Shown here piece after piece: positions 15,813-24,016 of a stretch of 58,823 nt of DNA. Positions within the stretch are counted from its first letter, which is position 1. Each line of letters begins with the position of its first letter. The position numbers and the translations under genes are program-made. Location: the NCBI RefSeq assembly GCF_000309385.1, contig NZ_JH976538.1:578258-637080 (forward strand), given 5' to 3'. Origin of the DNA: Nodosilinea nodulosa PCC 7104 (GTDB lineage: Bacteria > Cyanobacteriota > Cyanobacteriia > Phormidesmidales > Phormidesmidaceae). Under the pieces are notes generated by a model, which worked only from the letters and a program-made list of their open reading frames with translations, was not told the DNA's origin and did no database searches.

Positions 15813-16529
15813 ATGGCCAGCGCCCCCGACGCCCGCTACGGTTGCCCCATTGAAGTGACGATCGCCGTCCTGGGCGGCAAATGGAAGTGCGTCATTTTGT
15901 GGTGGCTGCGGCGAGATGCCAAAACCTTTGGCGAACTGCGCCAGGTGGTGCTTGGCATTACCTCCAAGGTGCTCACCCAGCAGCTCCGCGAACTGGTAGA
16001 GGCGGGGCTTGTCGATCGGCAGTCCTACCGGGAGAAACCGCGCCGGGTTGAATACTCCCTCACCCCCTACGGAGCCACCCTGATTCCGATTACCGATTTG
16101 ATGTGTGAATGGGGCAAAAACCATCTCCACAGCGCTCAATTTAGCTGGTTAAATGTCACGGCATCACGGCTCCTTCTGGTGAGCCGCGATGTCGATTTGG
16201 CCAATGCCCTCCAGACCGCCCTGGCGCCCTATCGATCGCAGGTATTCGTCGCCGCCGCCCCGGAGGCCCTGGCGCAGTTTCAGCAGCAGCAGCCAGAAAT
16301 TTTGGTGATTGACGTAACCGACAGTACCGAGGAGGGCTTTGGGCTGATGCAGCATATCCGAGGGCTAGAGCAGCCGGGCGATCGCTCCATTCCAGCGATC
16401 GCCCTGATCCACCAACACAGCCTGGAGCAGCGGCAGGCCCTCCGGGCTGGTTTTCAAATTCGCATGGGCAAACCGATCGATCTGACCGAATTTATCGCCA
16501 CCCTGGCCAGCCTGACCTACGGACTGTAG
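15813..16529 (+). CDS. HxlR-type transcriptional regulator fused to a receiver-like domain
   Basis: 238 residues. Residues 1-108 form an HxlR/MarR-like winged helix (CPIEVTIAVLGGKWKCVILWWL, FGELRQVVLGITSKVLTQQL, RRVEYSLTPYG). It carries the N-terminal Cys11 typical of redox-sensing HxlR proteins. Residues 118-238 look like a receiver domain (LLLVSRDVDLANAL, ILVIDVTDS, MGKPIDLTEFIATL) with D126/D128, D167 and K220 at phosphoacceptor-site positions. The HTH precedes the receiver, the reverse of typical response regulators. No kinase is adjacent. It is divergent from the hydrolase operon and probably controls it. No clear RBS is seen at the ATG. Confidence 0.85.
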   Translation: MASAPDARYGCPIEVTIAVLGGKWKCVILWWLRRDAKTFGELRQVVLGITSKVLTQQLRELVEAGLVDRQSYREKPRRVEYSLTPYGATLIPITDLMCEWGKNHLHSAQFSWLNVTASRLLLVSRDVDLANALQTALAPYRSQVFVAAAPEALAQFQQQQPEILVIDVTDSTEEGFGLMQHIRGLEQPGDRSIPAIALIHQHSLEQRQALRAGFQIRMGKPIDLTEFIATLASLTYGL

Positions 16530-16559
16530 CAGACCTGATTGACTGATAAAAGTTCTGAT

Positions 16560-16661
16560 GTAGGTTGGTGTTGAGCGAAGCGTTCGCGTAGCGTCTCCAG
16601 GGGAGAAAACCCAACGCCAGTAACGGTTTTGTTGGGTTACACTAACGCTAACCCAACCTAC
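16560..16661. repeat. MITE-like element with GTAGGTTGG termini
   Basis: The element begins GTAGGTTGGTGTTGAGCG and ends CTAACCCAACCTAC, so GTAGGTTGG/CCAACCTAC are terminal inverted repeats about 100 bp apart. Inside is the GCGAAGCGTTCGCGTAGCG palindrome seen across cyanobacterial genomes. The left half recurs nearly unchanged at 46104-46170. The flank 16662-16888 holds no gene. Confidence 0.8.
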
Positions 16662-16999
16662 GGCAGTATAAGGGTTTCAAAGGTTTTGTCAGTCAACCAG
16701 GTAGCAGACTGGGGCACAAGTGTGACGACTATTGTCAATCGCGAGGGAGCAGGGGAGCTAGGGAGCCAAGCGAGCTGGCATAGTCGGCATAGTTCAGTTT
16801 TTGAATAGTAGGCGTATCACGACAGAAGCCAGGGCAAATTGAGGGGCAGAATAACCAACGTTTCAAAACTGTTTATAGCGCCGCAGAAATGACGACCGCT
16901 GTAGTATCAGACCCCAGACTGAGTTCACTTAGCACCTTTGATAGATATGGCAAACCCAATCCCAGATTAGGATTTCGGTGTTGTTTACCGAGAACACCG

Positions 17000-18646
17000 A
17001 TGCTGGATCTTTGGTACAAAAACGCCGTTATCTACTGCATCGATGTTGAAACCTTTATGGACGGTAACAACGACGGCATTGGTGACTTTGAAGGACTGAT
17101 CAGCCGCCTGGACTATATTGCCGGGCTGGGCATTAACTGCATCTGGCTGATGCCATTTTACCCTACGCCGAACCGAGACAACGGGTACGATATTACCGAC
17201 TACTACAGCGTCGATCCAAGGCTGGGATCGCTGGGAGATTTTGCTGAATTTATTCGTCAGGCCAGCGATCGCGGCATCCGCGTCATTGTCGATCTAGTTA
17301 TTAACCATACATCGATTGATCACCCCTGGTTTCAGGCGGCCTGTAAAGACAAAAATTCTAAATACAAAAACTTTTACGTGTGGTCAAAGGAAAAACCGGC
17401 CGATGCGGAAGACGGCATCGTTTTTCCCGGCTATCAAGACAGCACCTGGACCTACAACGAAGAGGCAGGAGAATACTATTTCCATCGATTTTTTAAGTAT
17501 CAGGCCGACCTGAATGTCGGCAACCCTGAGGTTTGGGAGGAACTCTATAAGGTGATGGGGTTCTGGCTAGAGCTTGGTATTTCTGGCTTTCGAGTTGACG
17601 CAGTGCCATTTTTAATCGAGCTGAAGGGAATCGAGGCTCGGACTGACGTAGACGATCCGTACGATTACCTCAGGCAGATGAGAGATTTTCTCTCCTGGCG
17701 ACGGGGCGATGCCATCATCCTGGCCGAGGCCAACGTGTCAATGGACATTATCCCAAAGTACTTTGGCGACGGTGACAAGATGCAGCTGCTTTTCGGCTTC
17801 CTGGTGAACCAGTACCTGATGCTGGCGATCGCCCGAGAAGAGGCAGAGCCGCTGGCAAAAGGGCTTAAGGCTCTGCCAGAAATTCCGGCCATCGGCCAAT
17901 GGGCAAACTTTATTCGCAACCACGACGAGCTGTCCCTCGACAAACTCTCGGACCAGGAACAAGACGAAATCCTCCAAAAATTCCATCAAAATAAAGACGA
18001 GGTCTGGATCTACGATCGCGGCCTGCGTCGCCGTTTTCCGCCCTTAGTCGATGGCGATCGGCGGCGCGTTCAGCTCGCCTACAGTCTGATGTTTACTCTG
18101 CCGGGAACCCCCGTCTTAAACTCAGGCGAAGAGATTGGCATGGGCGACGATCTATCGCTTGAGCAACGAGCCGCCAGCCGCACGCCAATGCAGTGGTCAG
18201 CCGCCGCGAACGGTGGGTTTTCAAAGGCTCCTGCCAGCGACCTGATTCGCCCTGTGATCTCAGACGGAAAGTACGGCTATCCCGAGGTGAACGTGATCGG
18301 CCAGCGGCAAGATCCAAACTCGCTTTTGAACTGGATGGAGCGGGCCATTCGCATGCGCAAAGAATGTCCCGAGATTGGCTGGGGCGATTGGGAGCAGATT
18401 GAGACCGATAACCCCAGCGTATTTGCCCACCGCTGCTGCTGGCGAGGGGGAGAGTTTGTGGCCGTTCACAACTTTTCAAAAGAGGCGTGCAGCGTTTGTT
18501 TGCGGCTAGACAGCCGCAGCGAGCAGAAGCAGTGGTTCGATCTGCTGGCCGATCGCGCCTACGAACCGATCGCGGCGCCCGATACCAAAATTGATCTTGA
18601 AAGCTACGGCTATCGCTGGTTTCGCGTCGGCGGAGAGCGCCTTTAA
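17000..18646 (+). CDS. GH13 family alpha-amylase/trehalose synthase-like enzyme
   Basis: 548 residues from MLDLWYKNAVIYCIDVETF. A (beta/alpha)8 GH13 barrel with region I VDLVINHTS, nucleophile GFRVDAV (Asp200), acid/base ILAEANV (Glu243) and NHDE (Asp309), then a C-terminal beta domain. MDGNNDGIGDFEGL and NGYDITDYY are typical of trehalose synthase/GH13_16-like proteins, which interconvert maltose and trehalose. The specificity is not certain. The frame is open upstream to an ATG at 16889, but that 37-residue extension is not family-like, so I start at 17000. The gene ends in a run of repeated AAAGGCC. Confidence 0.88.
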   Translation: MLDLWYKNAVIYCIDVETFMDGNNDGIGDFEGLISRLDYIAGLGINCIWLMPFYPTPNRDNGYDITDYYSVDPRLGSLGDFAEFIRQASDRGIRVIVDLVINHTSIDHPWFQAACKDKNSKYKNFYVWSKEKPADAEDGIVFPGYQDSTWTYNEEAGEYYFHRFFKYQADLNVGNPEVWEELYKVMGFWLELGISGFRVDAVPFLIELKGIEARTDVDDPYDYLRQMRDFLSWRRGDAIILAEANVSMDIIPKYFGDGDKMQLLFGFLVNQYLMLAIAREEAEPLAKGLKALPEIPAIGQWANFIRNHDELSLDKLSDQEQDEILQKFHQNKDEVWIYDRGLRRRFPPLVDGDRRRVQLAYSLMFTLPGTPVLNSGEEIGMGDDLSLEQRAASRTPMQWSAAANGGFSKAPASDLIRPVISDGKYGYPEVNVIGQRQDPNSLLNWMERAIRMRKECPEIGWGDWEQIETDNPSVFAHRCCWRGGEFVAVHNFSKEACSVCLRLDSRSEQKQWFDLLADRAYEPIAAPDTKIDLESYGYRWFRVGGERL

Positions 18647-18669
18647 AGGCCTTTAAAGGCCTTTTAAAG
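18641..18669 (+). terminator. Possible terminator after the GH13 gene
   Basis: CTTTAAAGGCC, TTTAAA, GGCCTTTTAAAG form an imperfect hairpin that overlaps the stop codon of the GH13 gene. It could serve the convergent argZ gene as well. Confidence 0.4.
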
Positions 18670-18740
18670 ACGAGGTGGTCGGTGGATTAGAACCTCGTTG
18701 ACGGCAACTGCAAAAAACAATGTGTTATGGCCTTGATTGA

Positions 18741-20846
18741 CTACTGCACGACCACGTGGCGCTGGGTGAGGCGATCGAGCTGCTTCACCAGCAGGCTGAG
18801 GAAGAGGCCCACATCGGTGACTACCCCGGTGGACTCTAGCGAGCCGCGATCGGCCAGCTTGGTTACCACGGCGGGGTTGATGTCTACGCAGACCATCTTT
18901 ACCCCGGCGGGGGTCATATTGCCGACGCCGATCGCGTGCAGCATCGTCGACAGCATCAGAATCAGGTCGCAGCCTTCGATCAGGCGGGCGTAGTCGGCCT
19001 GGGCTTCGAGCAGGTCCATTTTGGTGTCGGGCAGGGGGCCGTCATCGCGAATGGAGCCAGCCAGGGAGAAGGGCACGTCGTTTTTGACGCACTCGTAGAG
19101 CACGCCGCGCGTCAGCACGCCCTGGTCAACGGCGTTGGCGATGCTGCCGCAGCGGCGGATGCTGTTGATCGCCCGCAGGTGGTGGCGGTGGCCGCCCCGC
19201 ACCGAGGTGCCCTGCTTCATGTCAACGCCCAGGGAGGTGCCGAGCATGGCCTGCTCGATGTCGTGAACCGCGATCGCATTGCCCCCCAGCAGCGCCTGCA
19301 CATAGCCCTCGCGAATCAGCCGCGACAGGTGGTCGCCGCCGCCGGTATGAATCACCACCGGGCCAGCCACCACAGCCACCTTGCCGCCCTGGTCGCGCAG
19401 GCGGCGCAGATCCCACGCCACCTGCTCCACAATTAGCTCCACCCGGCGCTCGCTGGAGACCCCAGAGCCCATAAAGCTAAACTCTTCGGTGGCGGCGGCA
19501 GCGCGGCTGCGGTCCTTGGTGCTGCGCACGCTGCGAATGCCGTCGTAGCCGACAATTACCTGGTCGCCCACGGCCAGGTCGCGCAGCAGCTTGCAGGTGG
19601 CCACGGGTTCAGATTCGGAGACCACAATCACGCCGTCCATGCGCTGGCCCTGCACCCGCACCCACTCGCCCCGCACCCGCACCTCGGTGGGGTAAATCGT
19701 CGAGCTGTAGAAGTCGTCGGGGGCCACCCCGGCCTGGGTAATAGTGACCAGATGGGCATCCTGCTGCTCGGCGGGCAGCGCCACCGCGCCCAGGTCAATC
19801 AGCTGAGCCATGATCTCATCCATGATTTCCTGGCTGGGGGCCGACACCCGAATGTCTGCCGAAGAGGTGCTCTGGCGCTGCTCGCCCAGGTCAAAGTTGA
19901 GCACCTGGAAGCTGCCGCCCCCCTCCATTACCAGATCCAGCGCCCGGCTGACCAGGCCGGAGTCGAGCAGGTGGCCGGTCATGGTGACGGTGCGCGACAG
20001 CAGGCCAGTTTTGGCGGGCTCGGGGTGCAGCGGCTCGGTCACCCGCAGGGTCAGGCACTTGGCCGCCCCCCCGGCTTTGAGGAACTCGGTCAACGGCGTT
20101 TCGACCACCTCAAAACCCGCCTCGGCCAGCCGCGCCTTGAGCTCGTCGCTGGCCTTATTCATAATCACAAGGCTGTCAATATTGACCGAGTTGCAGGCAA
20201 AGTTAATCGCGTCGGCCTCTTCAATGGCAATGCGCTTTTCGGGAGGTACCCGCAGCTCAATCAGCCGATTCGAGTAGGCGTCAAAGGCGGGCGGGTAGTA
20301 GAGCAGATAGCCGTTGGTCAGCGGGCAAAAGCAGGTGTCTAGGTGGTAAAAGCGCTCGTCCATCAGGTGCAGCGACAGCACTTCGATGTTCAGCCACTCG
20401 GCCACCAGGCCGTGGGAATCTAGCTCGGTGCGGAAGCCGTAGCCCGCCCACAGCCAGCGCCCCTCGCGATCGAGCAGGGCGTCCCCGGCCCCCTCAAAGG
20501 GTAGTTCGGGGGGCAGGGTAAACACCTGGTGCCCCTGGGCCTCAAACCACTCCTTAAAGAAAGGCTCTTCGCCCTGGCGCTCGGGGTGCAGAAAGCGGCT
20601 CAGCACCACCTGGTTGCCCAAAATCAGCCCGGCGTTGGCGGTAAACACCATATCGGGCCAGCCCTGCTGGGGCTTGACCAGGTCGACATCGGCGCGATCG
20701 GCAATGATTTGGTAGAGGTTTTGCCACTGCTCCTGGGCCGTCTCCAGCGACGAGCGGTGAATGTTGCCCTCCATCCAGGGGTTGATCACATAGTCCACCT
20801 CGTAGTGGTGGGGAGCGCACATGAGAAATCGAATGGAGGAGGTCAT
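18741..20846 (-). CDS. argZ: Bifunctional arginine dihydrolase / ornithine-binding (cyclodeaminase-like) enzyme
   Basis: 701 residues, matching cyanobacterial ArgZ/AgrE. The N-terminal guanidino-modifying domain (1-280) hydrolyses arginine to ornithine, CO2 and ammonia. It shows MCAPHHYEVDYVINPWM, FTANAG, His168 in FYHLDTCFCPL and the catalytic Cys218 in INFACNSVN. After a linker (LOR/SDH-type region ~285-400), the C-terminal Rossmann-like domain (~420-690) corresponds to the ornithine cyclodeaminase part of AgrE (VVAGPVVIHTGGGDHL, GNAIAVHDIEQAM, GVGNMTPAGVKMVCVDINPAVV). The pathway feeds the cyanobacterial ornithine-ammonia cycle and cyanophycin turnover. It is monocistronic and convergent with the GH13 gene. 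Confidence 0.95.
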   Translation of the reverse strand: MTSSIRFLMCAPHHYEVDYVINPWMEGNIHRSSLETAQEQWQNLYQIIADRADVDLVKPQQGWPDMVFTANAGLILGNQVVLSRFLHPERQGEEPFFKEWFEAQGHQVFTLPPELPFEGAGDALLDREGRWLWAGYGFRTELDSHGLVAEWLNIEVLSLHLMDERFYHLDTCFCPLTNGYLLYYPPAFDAYSNRLIELRVPPEKRIAIEEADAINFACNSVNIDSLVIMNKASDELKARLAEAGFEVVETPLTEFLKAGGAAKCLTLRVTEPLHPEPAKTGLLSRTVTMTGHLLDSGLVSRALDLVMEGGGSFQVLNFDLGEQRQSTSSADIRVSAPSQEIMDEIMAQLIDLGAVALPAEQQDAHLVTITQAGVAPDDFYSSTIYPTEVRVRGEWVRVQGQRMDGVIVVSESEPVATCKLLRDLAVGDQVIVGYDGIRSVRSTKDRSRAAAATEEFSFMGSGVSSERRVELIVEQVAWDLRRLRDQGGKVAVVAGPVVIHTGGGDHLSRLIREGYVQALLGGNAIAVHDIEQAMLGTSLGVDMKQGTSVRGGHRHHLRAINSIRRCGSIANAVDQGVLTRGVLYECVKNDVPFSLAGSIRDDGPLPDTKMDLLEAQADYARLIEGCDLILMLSTMLHAIGVGNMTPAGVKMVCVDINPAVVTKLADRGSLESTGVVTDVGLFLSLLVKQLDRLTQRHVVVQ

Positions 20847-21149
20847 AGGAGAATGCCGACTTTAGAGGGACTAGAACAAAAAAGAGACTAAAACAGCCGG
20901 GGCAGCTAAGGGGACTTTGGCCAGAGACTATCCCCGCTGAATCAGGAATCATCTCGGAGGGGCGCACTGGTTGCTCGTCAGGGCGAGGATGATCTTGGCG
21001 AAACCTGCCCTAGGGCAGCCTCGCCCATCGCCTCGGAGGCCGCTGACATAAAACAGCGCTGAGGGCCAACTGTATATTTTAGGCCCTCAGCGCCGTCAGG
21101 TGATTCAGTTGTCAGGAGTTCTGGAGATTACCGGCAGGGGTAGTTTTTG
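20847..21149. other. ~300-bp intergenic stretch upstream of argZ
   Basis: No gene is seen. It should hold the argZ promoter on its left side. It also contains the palindrome TGCCCTAGGGCA near 21010 and the strong hairpin at 21057-21092. No clear RBS precedes the argZ ATG. Confidence 0.5.
21057..21092. terminator. Strong hairpin between the 21150 gene and argZ
   Basis: CGCTGAGGGCC (21057-21067) pairs perfectly with GGCCCTCAGCG (21082-21092) around a 14-nt AT-rich loop. It lies just beyond the stop of the leftward gene at 21150 and probably ends its transcript. Confidence 0.7.
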
Positions 21150-21539
21150 CTACGGTTCGGCGGGCAAGTCGGTAAAAAAGTGGGCATCCGTGAGCCGATT
21201 GCTGGTGATGATGGCGCTGGTCAGGGTGCCGTGGCGCAGGCGCAGGGAGGCGGCTTGCCGGGCGTCGTCGATCGCGGCGAGGGGCTCCATTGCGCTGTCG
21301 ACCGCACTACCGCCAGAAACCGCCGTCGGGGCCGATACCCTGGTGGGCACCAGAGCCGCCTGGGTCACAAGATCTGCGGCCTTGGCCGGATTGCCCGCTG
21401 AGTCAAACCCCACCGCCAGCATAAACGCCGCCAGGCCCATCAGCAGCGCCAGGCGCAGGTCCAGCACCTGAAGCACCGCCAGGGCGATCGCCTGTAGAGT
21501 GGCCCAAAGGGCCGGGGACGAGTTGGAATCCTGAGGCAA
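21150..21539 (-). CDS. Hypothetical single-pass membrane protein (129 aa)
   Basis: The frame starts with TTG at 21539, preceded by AGGAG at about 9 nt, which supports this unusual start. A hydrophobic segment (residues 17-44, with LDLRLALLMGLAAFMLAVGF) is followed by an Ala-rich soluble part. I do not recognise a family. The upstream stretch 21540-21866 has no gene and no repeat that I can see. Confidence 0.5.
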   Translation of the reverse strand: MPQDSNSSPALWATLQAIALAVLQVLDLRLALLMGLAAFMLAVGFDSAGNPAKAADLVTQAALVPTRVSAPTAVSGGSAVDSAMEPLAAIDDARQAASLRLRHGTLTSAIITSNRLTDAHFFTDLPAEP

Positions 21540-21866
21540 GGTAAAGCTCCTATGGCGCAGCGAGTGAAACAGCTGACCCTATGCCCAGATTCGCCAGCGT
21601 CGTTCGCCGCATCCTCAAGGATTCCACTGAGGCGCTGCACTCTGCGGCAGAAACGGCTCAATAGATTTACTTAGGGTTGTTATCCACATAACGTCACAGA
21701 GTTACAAATTGTCAAGCCCTGCCGGGTGCGATCGCAGGCCGCTGCAAAGGGGCTAGGCCAAACAGCCCAGGGGCGGGCGGGTTTCTTTGAATTAATCTAT
21801 GGGTCCTGGCCACTAACACCAGTCTGTACCCTGCCCGGCGACAGGCTTGGCCAGGGCGTGATTTGG
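21540..21866. other. ~330-bp stretch without a gene
   Basis: I see no supported coding region, only one HIP1 octamer and the probable promoter of the leftward TTG-start gene. Confidence 0.5.
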
Positions 21867-22997
21867 CTAAATTGGCTCCAGCCAGAGGGAGAAAATCCAG
21901 TTGCCGTCGCTCAGCTCTGACCAGTTGCCGGAGGTGCGCCCGGTGACGGTGACAATGGAACCATTGGGCACGGTTCTGACGAGGCTAAACTCGGTGCCGG
22001 GGCCGTTAAACACCGGGGTCGATTCGCCGTCGGTCACCACGCGCATCTGGCGGCTGCCCCCGGGGGGTGGGGTGGTGGGGTCGGGGCTGGGGTTGGGGGA
22101 TGGCGAGGGCAGGGGGGTGGGGGTAGTCGCCCGGTAGAGCGCCTGCCAGGTGGCGGCATCGACGGTGCCGGTGACCGGCAGCCCGTTGACCCGCTGAAAC
22201 TCGCGCACGGCGGCCTGGGTGGTGGCGTCGTAGATGCCGGTAACGATGAAGTTAGAGGGCAAGAAACCGGCCTGGCGCAGCAGCCGCTGGAGTTCCATCA
22301 CGTCGGCATTGGGGGTGGGGCCGGGCGGGGTAATCGGCGGCCGGGTAATATTTTCGATCGGGCCGCTGTAGCGAAGGTACTTGCTGTCGACCCAGTTGCC
22401 GTTGAGGAGCTGCGCCCAGCCCACGTTGAACCGCCCCGTCAGCGGTATCTGGCTGCCGTTGAGATACTGGGCCACCACCCCATAATTGATGCCGGGGCCG
22501 TTGCGCACGTTGAGGGCAAACCCCTGGGGCGTCACCACCGTCGCCAGATTGCGGTTGTCGACGGGGGGCGGGGCCGTGCCTACTGGGTAGGTACTGACCA
22601 AATTGCCCGCCACCCAGGTGGCATCGACCAGCTGCACCCAGCCGTTGCGGCGCACCCCAGACACCTGGAGAGCCGTGCCCCGCGCCACCCGGCGGTAGAC
22701 GCCGTTGCGGGTGCTTGGCCCCCAGCGCACGTTGAGGGCGTAGCCCTCGGGGGTGGCCACGTAGATGGTGTTGCCAAAGCGATCGCTGGCGGCCAGGGCC
22801 GGTGCCCCAAAGCTGTTGCCCAGCACGATCGCCCCCGCCGCGATCGCCAGAGACCGCCGCCCCAGGGCGATCGCGGCACCGTCAGAGACCCTGGGGTCTG
22901 TCACCGCAGGGAAAGCCACCAGGGTCTCTGGGCTAGATTTAGCCTCTAGGCTGGTTTCCCAGACCAACCACAGCAGGTTTTGGGCCACGCTATCCAT
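21867..22997 (-). CDS. SH3-domain and peptidoglycan-binding protein
   Basis: 376 residues. A hydrophobic segment near residues 50-70 (LAIAAGAIVLGNSFGAPALAA) looks like a late signal peptide or anchor. Three bacterial SH3 (SH3b) domains follow: YALNVRWGPSTRNGVYRRV, FALNVRNGPGINYGVVAQY and STPVFNGPGTEFSLVRTV. A PG_binding_1 domain lies between the second and third (ELQRLLRQAGFLP, then AAVREFQRVNGLPVTGTVD). A Pro-rich linker (TPTPLPSPSPNPSP) precedes the last SH3. Such proteins bind cell-wall peptidoglycan; no catalytic domain is present. It is a single leftward gene. Confidence 0.88.
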   Translation of the reverse strand: MDSVAQNLLWLVWETSLEAKSSPETLVAFPAVTDPRVSDGAAIALGRRSLAIAAGAIVLGNSFGAPALAASDRFGNTIYVATPEGYALNVRWGPSTRNGVYRRVARGTALQVSGVRRNGWVQLVDATWVAGNLVSTYPVGTAPPPVDNRNLATVVTPQGFALNVRNGPGINYGVVAQYLNGSQIPLTGRFNVGWAQLLNGNWVDSKYLRYSGPIENITRPPITPPGPTPNADVMELQRLLRQAGFLPSNFIVTGIYDATTQAAVREFQRVNGLPVTGTVDAATWQALYRATTPTPLPSPSPNPSPDPTTPPPGGSRQMRVVTDGESTPVFNGPGTEFSLVRTVPNGSIVTVTGRTSGNWSELSDGNWIFSLWLEPI

Positions 22998-23334
22998 AGG
23001 TCAGTGGCGGAAAGATTGGGCAAAACTACCCTAATCATATCGGTTTTTGCTGAATACCTGAGGATTATTACAGAAAATGCCGGGATGCTGGGATCGATGG
23101 CCCCAGGCATAGCCGTTCCGGCGAAGCTAGCCCGATCCAGCCAGACCATCCCCCAGCCTTCCTGCAACAGCTTCCGGTCATAGCTCCCTCCAGCAGATAA
23201 TAGGACTCTAGAGGCTGTCATCAATTGGTTGCTGATGGCCCAAGCATCAACAGTTACAGCCCCTAGCCTGTTGCTTGGGTCGGGCGTGGCAATGCTGGTG
23301 GAATCAGGGTTTTAGCCAGAACTGATGGCAGGCT
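22998..23334. other. ~340-bp intergenic stretch, promoter side and repeat
   Basis: Positions 22998-23206 hold the presumed promoter region of the SH3 gene and no gene. The rest is copy C of the CTAG-start element. Confidence 0.5.
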
Positions 23335-23338
23335 CTAG
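23207..23338 (+). repeat. CTAG-start dispersed element, copy C
   Basis: Begins CTAGAGGCTGTCATCAATTG, carries ACAGCCCCTAGCCTG and the core TGCTTGGGTCGGGCGTGGCA, and ends GATGGCAGGCTCTAG. It aligns end to end with copies A and B. Its last CTAG overlaps the TAG stop (23335-23337, minus strand) of the next leftward gene. Confidence 0.85.
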
Positions 23339-23568
23339 GCCGCCGCCAGAGTCGGCACAATTAGCAGAGTGAGCCCGTAGCGGCCCACCACCGTCACCCA
23401 GCTAGACGGAGCCAGGGCAATGCCCGCATCGATCACGCCTTCGTAGACCCGCGCGGGCCAGGTGGTGCCCTGGTAATACACCCGCCCCTCCCTCTGGGCG
23501 GTAATTGGACGTTCTACCCGCGCGGTTTTGGGGGTATCAAACAGTTCCAGAGTGTGGGTCAGATTCAT
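23335..23568 (-). CDS. Small NfeD-like (OB-fold) conserved protein
   Basis: 77 residues. The ATG at 23568 has GGGAGG about 7 nt upstream. The pattern GRVYYQGTTWPARV, then VTVVGRYGLTLLI resembles the C-terminal OB-fold of NfeD proteins, which here occurs without the protease and membrane parts. Stand-alone versions occur in cyanobacteria. The SPFH gene at 3653 is far away, so a partnership is not implied. Its stop codon lies in the end of repeat copy C. Confidence 0.65.
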   Translation of the reverse strand: MNLTHTLELFDTPKTARVERPITAQREGRVYYQGTTWPARVYEGVIDAGIALAPSSWVTVVGRYGLTLLIVPTLAAA

Positions 23569-24016
23569 CGCTATCCTCCCAATGGTTTCGTAGGGTGTGT
23601 TTTGTGCTTACTCGTAAGTGCTGTTCGGGCGCAGCGTGTGACAGCCCAATCGGTGTAGCGGTACTCCAGGGCGGTGCTCCGATCAACCCTTTTGGCGAAA
23701 AGGGTTGGCCTATGGTTTCGCGTCCCGGCTCTAACGGGTGTTCTGAGCCAGGGCCGCTCTAAACCAGTAATGATGGACGATAGAGGGTAAAAGAACGGCC
23801 TGGCGTCATCCCTATGACAGATGCTGAAGCGTTTGCTGCCGCAGGCCTGTGAGGGGCTGCTGCCGCTACCCTGGTCAGCTTTTCCGAGTCGGAATATTGG
23901 TATTATTCACTAAAATAAATAGGCGTTTTAGCCGAGATTCATCTACTGAGGGGTATGCATTCCGTGGTTGCATGGGTATAGTTATGGTATAAACAACTAA
24001 AAAGTCGCGTTTCTCA
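23569..24016. other. ~450-bp gap with probable pncB promoter
   Basis: No gene is seen. Around 23590 there is a GTAGGGTGTGTT dispersed-repeat fragment. The right part (about 23900-24010) is AT-rich, with GGTATA-GTTAT-GGTATA (direct repeat of GGTATA, 11-nt step, near 23976-23992) just before the pncB start. This is a plausible promoter and operator region for the NrtR-type regulator encoded two genes downstream. Confidence 0.45.

Noticed and set aside
19752..20342. 196-residue plus-strand ORF opposite argZ
   Set aside because: Antisense shadow of a well-recognised enzyme gene.
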